In this document: positions 55,471 through 64,000 of the stretch, piece after piece
Layout: each line of letters starts with the position of its first letter
Position numbering within the stretch: the stretch's first letter is position 1
Made by a program: the position numbers and the translations under genes
Notes under the pieces: model-generated
The model's input: the letters and a program-made list of their open reading frames with translations, nothing else
Told to the model about the DNA's origin: nothing
Databases searched by the model: none
DNA from: Leptoclinus maculatus
Lineage: Eukaryota; Chordata; Actinopteri; Perciformes; Stichaeidae
Direction of reading: 5' to 3'
Assembly (NCBI GenBank): GCA_032191485.1
Contig: JAVDOI010000004.1
Span: forward strand, 21,805,443-21,869,442
Length of the DNA: 64,000 nucleotides

Positions 55471-58400
55471 TCACAGAGCCGTCTCTTTCAGGTCGTTGAG
55501 GTTTGGCATACGAGACCTGGAGGGGCGTCCGAAGCCGTGCCCGTTCTGGCCCCCCTTGATGCCCATCTGCTCTGGGTAGGGGTTTCCCTCGGGGCGGCCC
55601 AGGGCCGACGAGTGCCAGCCGGACTCCAACTGTCCGGGCAGCGGGTAGGCCGCCTGTCGGCTCTTCAGCTGGGGCGTGCTGACCCCCGAGTGACCCCGGC
55701 CCTCTGGGAAGCCGCCCTGAGTGGAGGCCGGGTTAGGCAGCGGCTGGTAGCGCATGTCGGACTGCGACGTCTGGTTGGAGGACGAGGACGAAAGGTGCAG
55801 GAGTTTGCGCAGAGACTTCAGTGGCTGACTCTGAAAAGGGGAGGGATGACCAAAACATGTTGAACATCAAAAACAACATGCATGAAGAAATACTTTAATT
55901 TCTCTCTTTGGGACTTACAGGTGTGTGTGAATCGGACAGTTTCTCAGGAGGCCAGTCCTTGTCCCGGTCTTGGTCCCGGTCTCTGCTCTTGTCCCGGGTC
56001 CTGTGGCGGCTGCTCTGGTGACCGGAGGACCTGGAGGACTTCTGGATGATCGTGTCCACAGCCTCACTGGGAACCTTCCACAAACACATTGAGTTTAATC
56101 TCATTAAATACGAGCATGGGGGGTCCGAACAATGTAAAGGACAACAAGAGACACGCAGAATGTTTTATACACATTTAAAATGTACGGCGACATATTAGGT
56201 TAGAAATCTAAAAACCTATGAAGTGGGGGAAGGGGAGAATATATAAAGAAATTACCAAGATTAAAGCCATAAATTTGCTAAAAAAGCTACGCAATTCTCT
56301 TCGATTACGGTCACAAATTTGCGACAAAAACTACAAAATGTACCATACATTTTTTATTTTTCGTATTTATTTATTTTTACTTTGCAATCGGATTCAGCAA
56401 TAAGGAAAGGAAACTCGCGATTTTATCCCAGAATTTTTTTCCTGCAAATGTAGCACTTTAATCTCAGAGAACATCCATGTTTTTTTCTCTCGTAAAAACA
56501 ACATACTGATCAGAGGATTTGGTCTCATAAATTTGTGAGTGTGGGGCTTCTCGTAAATTTATCACTTTAATCTCAAGGAATATTAGTTTTTTTCTCGTAA
56601 ATTACGATTTTTATCTCCGAAATTCAGATTTTTTTCTCAGAATTTTACCTGCTCTTCCTAATTTTTTTTTAAACCTACAATGGCCCAAATACGGCATCGT
56701 AAAAATGTGCTTCAGAAGACATAATTTTTGTGTGTGTCTTGTTATCCTTTACACGTGTTGATTCGTGAGCCTGGTTTGGTGCAGTGAAGTCATTAAAAAA
56801 AAAAAAAAAAAAAAAAACAATAACATGCATCTGGTGCCAGAAACCCAAAGCACCGAAAGCTCTTCTTGATTACGATTGGATGGTTGTAGACATGTTCTAC
56901 ATCACATCACATCCTCTGTATGTGCATCTACTCTGTACCCACAAACTCTGAGTCTGACTGCCTGCTTCCTCCTGGTCCAGATTGCATTTTATTTGTGCTC
57001 CGTCATCAGCGTTAACCCCCCCCTCAGCATCCCAACAGACTGCCATGTATATAAATAGAAAATGTGAGGGGAAGAAGGAGCCTCGAACACCTGTTTCATG
57101 CTGAAGCCGGTTCAACTGTATGATCTTTGCTGTATCATCAATAGAAATCAGGGGTTAAGATGCACTTTGAGGGGGAGGAGACGTCGATCAAACGCTCCTG
57201 TTGTTTGTTAAGAGAAGTAAAAGCTGAGAGCAACCAGGCAGACAGACTCCTAACATCTCATGAGCCTCAGCTCTTCATCCTCAGCTCATAACAAGCCGTC
57301 TGAAATCTGAATTAAACCCCAAAAACACACAACCAGCCAGATCCATTCATGTCACGGTGAATCATCACTAAAACTGATCAAATATCAATAATGTGAACAT
57401 TTAAAACCAGCGCTTTATTGGAGGATATTACCTGCACAGATGGATCTGACTGGTTCGTGTTTACAACTCATTATGACTGGATGAATTTCTTCCCTGATTC
57501 TTATAAAACCCTCGAAAAAACAAGCTTAAAAATGAATCAATGGAGCAGATTATTTGTGGTTAATGCATGCGATGGCAGGCGGAGTGAGGAGGCGAGCGGT
57601 GTAAAAACAGCATGTACCATGGGAGAGGACACTACAGGGAGGACTCTCACAGAGGAGCTATGCTTTATGTTACTCTTTGGGCTAAACAGAGGGAAAAGAC
57701 ATTTCTTGATGACGGGAGGCCTTCCCTCGGGGACCTGCATCTGTAATACAGAGGCACATGACGGGTGGCACAAGAAAACATGATGCACATGACAACAAGA
57801 AGAAGACATGATAATACTTCTACTCCACAGTCAGTGTTTTACTACAGTAGATGGAGTTTATAGAAACAGACAGATTTTAGACAACTAAAAGAATGAAACG
57901 TTTCTTGGAAATAAGAAAAAACATGAAACTAATCAAGTAAAGAAATCTTGATAAGTCGACTAAGTGAATCAGTCCTTTTGGTCTAAGGGGGGGGGGGACT
58001 GGAGTTATATCGATCTATGATCTCTACAAAGACACCAGACTCCATTCACTAGAACAGAGATTCTACCTCTCAGGACACAGGAGCTGTTGGTCTACTGCTG
58101 CCTCCATCTGTTAGTGAGTTTGTGTTATTGAGACTTTAGTGTTTTTAAGAGTTAGTTCAGATTCACTAAACAACACAAACTCACTAACAGATGGAGGCAG
58201 CAGTAGACCAACAGCTCCTGTGTCCTGAGAGGTAGAATCGGTGTTTTAGTGAATGGAGTCTGGTGTCTTTGTAGAGATCATAGATAACAGCTTCAGTTCC
58301 CCTCAGAAAGGTCTGTCTGACAGCAAGGTAAAGAGGTGAAAACATTCTAAATATAGCGTTCACTTAAACTGATAGAGATTCTTTTAGGAGTCTAAAATAC

Positions 58401-61400
58401 GTCCACAGCAGAACATTACTTTGCTCCCGTGCTGGTTCTCCTGTCTGTTTCTATAAACTCATCTACTGTAGTAGAACCCTGACTGTGGAGGAGAACCTCA
58501 TACTAACACACTACAGAACATCACTACTGTCTCTTTAAACTTTTGCAAAGCAGAGGAGGAGATACGGTATGTAGACACACAGCTTCACAAACATGTGCAT
58601 GAAATCGAGCATCCAGACGTAGCTTCCATCCTCAGAAGAACTGGACATACAAGTTACCATTTGAGATTTTTTCTTTTTCTTCTTCATTGCTCTGAAGAAA
58701 CCCTGCTTCTCCTTTTCTTTGGACGGCTCAGGGTTCAGCACGACAGTATCTGGGCCAGTCCTGAAAAATAACACAAAGGCTACTGAGCGTGATGTCCCAG
58801 TTAACAATGTACCATATGTCTCAACTCCCAATGAGACCTGGCGATTTCTGCTAAAGCCACTATGTCATGTGACCAGTGGGACATTTGCTCCACCATGAAA
58901 TTGTTTCATAGAGCAATGTGCAGTGAACAATGCCGTGTTAAGACCTAAATCAGAGGTACGGAGGCCCTGAGAAGCAAATAGGAAGAAAAAAAAATATCTG
59001 GTGATCCGTTTTTTAAGTCTGATCAAAATGTTTTCTCTTATGATTATGATGTAAAAAAAGTTTTCCCTTAATTTTGTTTTTCCATCTGTGAAACGTGGTG
59101 ACGTTGTTTTCTTGCTGTAATACTAATTTCGGCCACAAGAGGCTGAATTGCATCACTGTCCCATCTAACTATCTGTCTGTGTGTCCTTATATCTCGAGAA
59201 CCATCCATCAGATCTATTTAACACTTGGCGGGTGTTTTGCTGGGGACCCGAGGACGTGCGGTGTACGTGCAATTTCAACATGCAACACATTCGACATTAG
59301 TAAACTTTGAATAAACAAGAGACAGCGACGTGTGCAGCAGTGGGGGCGGGGCTTAAGGGCTCTGCAGGCTGAGTCGTGCGTTATCATCTTGGATTTCGGC
59401 CGTCGCCATGTTGTTTTTCTCACAACCAGTGAACAGGAAGTGATCATATCTGGACTGAGGAGGAGTGACGTAGAGACGCCGTATACGTCTCTGGTAGAGA
59501 CCTGTCAATCACCGTGTAGCCCCGCCCTAAAGCATACCCTGCTTTATGGTCTGTTTGACTCTAAATGGACCATAATGTACTAAATGAACATCATGCTGTA
59601 TTGAAGAAGACTTGAAACTAGAGATTGAGACCATAAACTCATGTTTACAATGTTTACTGAGGTAATAAATCAAGAGAGAAGTAGAGTCATTTTCTCATAG
59701 ACTTCTATACAACCAGAGGAGTCGCCCCCTGATGGACATTAGAGAGAATGCAGCTTTAACACACTTCTGCATCGTCTTCACTTGGTAGAACCGGAGGTTG
59801 CGGCCTGATTTAACTTTGCTCTGATCTGTCGTTAGGGTAAACATGAATGCTTTTAGTCTTATTTAAAACATGCGGTAGTGGTGCACTACAGCCTCTTGTG
59901 GCCAAAATAAGTATGACAACAACACAAAGTAACTTATTCACCTGTTTTTAAGTCATAAACACAGGAGAGAAAAACATTTTAGATCAGACTGAGAAAATAG
60001 ATCACCAGAATCTTTTTTTTCTCACTTGCCTCTCAGGGCCTCCGTACAGAGCAGATACTCGTTTGCTCTGTTGTGGTTAGAAGAGATAAATAATTACCAG
60101 GGGTCGAATGTCGGCTGACGTTTGGAGTGGTTGGTCAAACCGCTGCCGTCACCGGAGCTCCGGCTCTGACCTCTGCTGTCGTGGAAGGAGTTGTCTGGCC
60201 GGGGAGAAGGAACTGTTCAACAAACACAACAGAGACGTTCATTCACCTCTCTGATGCACAGAGTACAACAAACACATTCTGGTTCCTGGGTTTTCCACAG
60301 TCTATATACCAACTATTTCAAAGCAAACTGTGGCAGATAATACACTTTATATTATCATATTATTACTGATATATTCAAAATTAAACTTGATTAACATTTA
60401 ACAGAGAATAGGAAAGAAAGTTTTTGAACTTGGAATTCAGGAGCGTTGCATGAATGTTTGGACTAAATCATTCACGTTAGTTACAGTCATAATACAGCAG
60501 TGTGCACTTCAGTTAGCAAACAAAGAGAATTCAATGAGAAGAATAAAAACCTCTTACTTCTTCTCGAAGAAGATTACATATATATAATATAATTATTATA
60601 TGTATAGTAAAATAAGAGATTTTGAAGACAGACTAACAATTGGTGCATCTCTCATAGTGTCCAGTCGGTATCTCCTCCTCCTCTTTGATCACCATTAACT
60701 CCATTGCACAAATTATTTCACTTTCAACCGAATGCTATGGATCCCTTTCAATTGGGAAAATGGTCACGAAAGACCTTCTAGCAACAGAGAAGGGAATACT
60801 TAACACTTACAGATCAAAAGGTATTTTTCATACAATATCCTGGATTTTATGTCTTTTTCTAAAGCATCCTTAGATGAAACATTTTAAGGACAACCTCAAC
60901 CAAGGTGTTTTTTATGCAACCGGGCACTGAAACCCTGAATGTGAGCTGACGTGTGGATCTCCACAGTGTTGATAGATCTATATCGCTGTGACTAAACCCA
61001 CCTCTGTAGAAGCTGCCCACCCTCCTCGGCATGGATTCGCTGTAGATGTTGCGGTTCTCTTTGGAGGAGCCCCCGTCTTCAGTTTGCTGCTCATGATATA
61101 AGCCGACCTTGAGTCACAACAGAAGAAGACCAATTAAAACCCAAAACAAGCTTTGCATGCCTCTCCTACCTCGAGCTGATGATGATGTTTTCTATTTACC
61201 TAACAGAACATTTTAAAAAGAGGAGGCGTAATGATTTACAACTGGTCGTTATTGCAAGAAATCTGCAGATTATTTTGTCAGAATCAAACTGAAATGTGCT
61301 TCGGATGACAAGCTTGACTGTGCAGTCATTAAGTAGTCACATTAAAAAAAGGGGGAAGCAAAGCACACAGAGAAAATGAAGAGGCATCTGATGCACAGAG

Positions 61401-64000
61401 AAAGAGAGAGAGAGAGATAGACAGAGAGAGAGAGCAGTTCATGACAGCAGTATCCACCCACATCCGCGCTCTCTGGGAAGACTGGATGTGGGCGGGTATT
61501 GGTGGGTGCAGGCAGAATGTCGGACCTCGTTTTTTTGCCGCTGTGTGTGAAAAGACGCTGTGTTGTCCCTGGTGGAGTCTCTTATTGGGGGTCTGCTGTG
61601 GGGGACCTCGGCGGGGGGGGCCTGCTCGCTCTGTTAATGGAGACACGGTGAAGCATGAAGCACTGCAGCACAAATACACGCACAAACACACACTATATAT
61701 ATATATACTATATGTGTTTATACAGTATATATAAATATACAGGTAACATGATTCACTGTATATCCTAACAAGGAAGCCACACTCTTTAACACCTGCCGGT
61801 CTGTTAATCTCTGCCGCTACAAAACCTGTGAAATCTGGCTGAAAAAACCCTAAACATGATATTTTCAGACGCCACCAGAATAAAAATCCTGGCTGCATCG
61901 TCGTAGAGACCGGAGGCGGAGTTATCCAACACGGCCTGGTGTGGGCTTTTGATATGATTAGCATCATGTGGGCTAAAAGGCTTCCCTTCAGGTGGGAAGA
62001 GGTTTTTTCATGTGGGCTGAGGACTGACCCTGCTCATGTCTTCCTCTCTGGAGGAGCCCCCCGAGTGGCGAGGCAGCGTGCGGTGCTGCAGCTGCGGGGA
62101 CAGGAGCTGGAGGCTGCTGGCTCTGGTGGGCATGCCCTGCCCCACCACCAGACCCTCCTCCGCCGCGTGCGTCCTCTGGTGGTCCCTCCGGACGTACATT
62201 GAGTGGCGGTGCGGCCGCTGCTGGGACGAGAAGGGGCTGGTGTACCCCTGGCCATAAGACAGAGGGTCGTGCGGCGCAGAGAGGGAGTGGGCGTGGCTCC
62301 TTTCCACGCCGCCTTCCCCTGGGTCCAGGGCGTCGGGCGACTTGGCCTCCTCTGAGGACTTGTGGCGGGCGGAGGAGCGCCTGTAGGACGAGTCCAGGGT
62401 GTTGCTCTCTCTCTCTGAGCGCGTGCTTCCTCTGCCGGCCGTGCCGGGTCCCAGTCGGTCCACTCGGCGGGCCGCTGGGCTGCTCGGCGCCGTGAGGTCC
62501 AGGCAGCTCGAGGGGAAATAGCGAGGCTCGTCGGCGTAAAGATGCACGTCGTTCAAGTTCCCCACCGACTTGGCATCACTAAGCGTGCCGTAGCTCTTGG
62601 ACAAGTTAAGGTAGGCGAACTTGGAGGAGGGCGTGGAACTGTGGGACTCCATGTAGCTGTGTCGACCGTGTTTCTCCCCCGATTGGAGCGTGTTGGTCTT
62701 CCCCTCCACGAAAGAATGGCGGTTCTGCTGCGAACGGAAGTTGGATTTAAGGTACTTGGCTCCGGGGCCGTCGGACACCTTGGACCCCAGGTCGCCCTTG
62801 CCCTTGGCTTCACCGGGGCTGAGCAGGTGAGGCAGGTTGCTGCTGGCCAGGTCCACATTGCACGAGGTGGCGTGGTTGAAGATCTGCGGCTGGTAGTTCT
62901 TGGGGTGCAGGGTGGGACTGAGGTTGATCGCCGTGGGCATGTTGCCGTTGAGGAAGCCGTCGTTACTGGGGTGGAGGTCCTCATGCCGGGGCAAGCTGGA
63001 GCACTCTCTGCTGCTGGAGCGGTGGCTCCCGGAGCTCTTTCCCCCATGGCTCCTGGGCAAGAGCAGGCAGAAAGGACCTCAATATACAGGTACTGAACAT
63101 GAAACTTTATGTTTTATGCAATCAACTGGAGGTCATTCATTGTCATCATAGTCAAATTCCGTTTCTAGATATTAATGGCACCTTATCAGATCCAGGAGTA
63201 TTCACGTGTGGTGTTCCACAGGGATCGATCTTAGGACCACTACTCTAATATATGTAAATGATAATAAACTGGCTATCTCAGAGATTTTCTTTTAAATAAA
63301 TGGTTTTAAATAACAAACCATATTGCGGGTCAGTTTACTAGCATGGGACAAAGGAAGAACCCACACAATTTTGGGGCGGATGTGAATCACAGTGCGGATT
63401 CAGGCAATATCTTTCACGTCGGTAAACAAAACGAGACCGGGTGTTTGGCATTGGTGGAGGTCTGTACACTCTGAGTGCTTTTGTAGTTAATCTTCTCATT
63501 AATTAAGTCTAATATCAGTTGTACTGATAATATTAGTAATAACCTGCCCCGGGACTACAGACGGAAACTGTCTCTCTAGCTAACTCAGGCACATTTACAT
63601 TGAGGTGGAAACTGAAATGTTGATTAATGTGCACTGTCCTTGGTAAATAAATAAAATAGTTTATAGGTTGTTTTATGACAGAATAAAAACAAACCAAACA
63701 GAAAATGTCTGAGTCCTCTAACAAAGGGCAAGACATTCTGCACAAATGTCATGACTGCTGCCGATAATAACCCTTGAGGGGGGTCGGTGACTGCAAACAA
63801 TCGTTTACATTTGCATAAAAAAAAAAAAATCACATTAACTTCTGCATCTGCACAACCGGGAGAGACGCATCACAAACCAGCCGCCGGAGCTCCGTTCTGA
63901 CCTGCTGGGGGTGGTGTTGTCTCCGTGGTGAGGTTTCCTTTTGGAGGAGCGAACAGGTGTCGGCGTGGGTGGGCCGGGGCGCTCCACGGGCCGCAGGGTC
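55471..64000 (-). CDS. cdkl5: Cyclin-dependent kinase-like 5, 3' portion (regulatory tail)
   Basis: Seven minus-strand exons in phase: 63902-64000 (partial, continues past the window), 62029-63052, 61002-61107, 60098-60212, 58658-58760, 55919-56074, 55471-55830 (stop TGA at 55471-55473); about 653 residues here. The Ser/Thr kinase domain lies outside to the right; this is the long disordered tail that controls localisation and activity. Diagnostic strings: KYLKSNFRSQQNRHSF, RYFPSSCLDL, GYTSPFSSQQRPHRHSMY, RRVGSFYRVPSPRPDNSFH, KEKEKQGFFRAMKKKKKKS, PLKSLRKLLHLSS and the C-terminus SRMPNLNDLKETAL, which is that of the major mammalian brain isoform. It converges on rs1, the arrangement seen in mammals. 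No lesions were found. Confidence 0.96.
56225..56675. repeat. AT-rich TCGTAAATT/ACTTTAATCTCA repeats in a cdkl5 intron
   Basis: Degenerate units such as CTCGTAAATTTATCACTTTA and ATCTCAGAGAA recur several times. Related words occur at 28690-28820 in the ap1s2 3' region. Confidence 0.65.
56676..57809. other. cdkl5 intron, poly-A run, no exon seen
   Basis: Poly-A at 56795-56817. The open frame at 57418-57783 has no recognisable product and no matching splice phase with the flanking cdkl5 exons. Confidence 0.45.
57810..58510. mobile_element. ~700-bp palindromic foldback element in a cdkl5 intron
   Basis: Left arm (ACTACAGTAGATGGAGTTTA at ~57841; CAAAGACACCAGACTCCATT at ~58027; GGACACAGGAGCTGTTGGTC at ~58073) is mirrored in the right arm (CTCCTGTGTCCTGAGAGGTA at ~58216; AATGGAGTCTGGTGTCTTTG at ~58252; TTTCTATAAACTCATCTACTG at ~58449, first 20 matched). 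The two arms meet near 58140-58155. A G-run lies at 57987-57998. The right arm has an extra inner segment. No transposase. Confidence 0.85.
58761..59340. other. cdkl5 intron, nothing recognised
   Basis: No exon, array or element identified. Confidence 0.4.
59345..59802 (+). repeat. Dispersed repeat family A, copy 4 with 5' extension
   Basis: The most complete copy. The extension (CTTGGATTTCGGCCGTCGCC, ATGTTGTTTTTCTC) runs into GTCTCTGGTAGAGACCTGTC and the family A body to CGGAGGTTGCGGCC. It joins the 32.6-kb and 30.0-kb fragments into one consensus. Confidence 0.8.
59803..61001. other. cdkl5 introns around 60098-60212
   Basis: A/T-rich intron sequence on both sides of that exon. A TATATATAATAT stretch lies near 60578. 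No other exon recognised. Confidence 0.4.
61108..62028. other. cdkl5 intron with (GA)n and TA-rich simple sequence
   Basis: A (GA)n-like run lies at 61398-61434 and TA-rich units at 61693-61740. A 212-codon antisense frame here is simple-sequence driven. Confidence 0.5.
63110..63290 (+). pseudogene. LINE reverse-transcriptase remnant in a cdkl5 intron
   Basis: On the plus strand GVFTCGVPQGSILGPLL is the RT motif B block, followed immediately by stops where the next RT residues should be. Only about 180 bp is recognisable. Confidence 0.65.
63291..63901. other. cdkl5 intron, nothing further recognised
   Basis: No exon signals in phase. A poly-A run lies near 63820. Confidence 0.4.

Noticed and set aside
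57418..57783. 121-codon ORF as an extra cdkl5 or novel exon
   Set aside because: It lies on the strand opposite to cdkl5, an antisense frame overlaps it, and no splice sites or family resemblance were found.
62036..63096. Plus-strand ORFs opposite the large cdkl5 exon
   Set aside because: They are shadows of the GC-rich conserved cdkl5 coding exon on the other strand.

Overview
The window is nuclear DNA from a teleost fish, most likely a percomorph. The evidence is three vertebrate genes with introns and conserved exon boundaries, fish-type transposons (an autonomous Helentron, an L2/CR1-like LINE, a Gypsy-type solo LTR, hAT and MITE fragments) and many micro- and minisatellites. No bacterial or organellar genes, tRNA or rRNA were seen.

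Layout. 1-3300: repeat-rich flank with an internally deleted hAT element and GT/GA microsatellites. 3315-16867: a very large transposon gene of the Helentron (Helitron) type. It reads as 12 coding exons joined in phase into about 3452 residues, with no stop or frameshift. In order it carries an SGNH/GDSL hydrolase domain, an AT-hook, a degenerate and then an intact herpesvirus-tegument-like (C76-type) cysteine protease domain, an intact OTU protease and a second OTU whose cysteine is serine, a basic repeat block, a cysteine-rich/DUF6570-like region, the Helitron HUH/Y2 Rep, a Pif1-like helicase and a LINE-type endonuclease. 16976-18933: a solo LTR with 5-bp target duplications, itself split by a decayed LINE. 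18975-19727: further LINE fragments. 20101-28683: three head-to-tail copies of a ~3-kb non-coding repeat whose 3' modules look like rolling-circle termini.

28700-64000 is the host gene block: ap1s2 (-), rs1 (+), cdkl5 (-). ap1s2 (AP-1 sigma-1B, clathrin adaptor) runs from a CCAAT/CRE/E-box promoter near 44.0 kb to a tiny last exon at 29308-29355, across an 11-kb intron. Its fourth exon carries an apparent 2-bp insertion that breaks the frame. rs1 (retinoschisin) is complete in six exons at 45926-50878, with a palindromic CRX/OTX-type site just upstream. cdkl5 is present as its 3' seven exons (55471-64000), converges on rs1 as in mammals, and ends with the conserved brain-isoform C-terminus. 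ap1s2 acts in Golgi/endosome sorting, rs1 in adhesion of retinal cells and cdkl5 in neuronal signalling. rs1 and cdkl5 are linked by position, not by pathway.

The introns and intergenic spaces hold MITEs, foldback elements and minisatellites, described individually. The most novel object is the giant Helentron: a hydrolase and two duplicated pairs of ubiquitin-protease-like domains, one member of each pair looking catalytically dead, fused to a rolling-circle transposase. The second is the ORF-less 3-kb array downstream of it.
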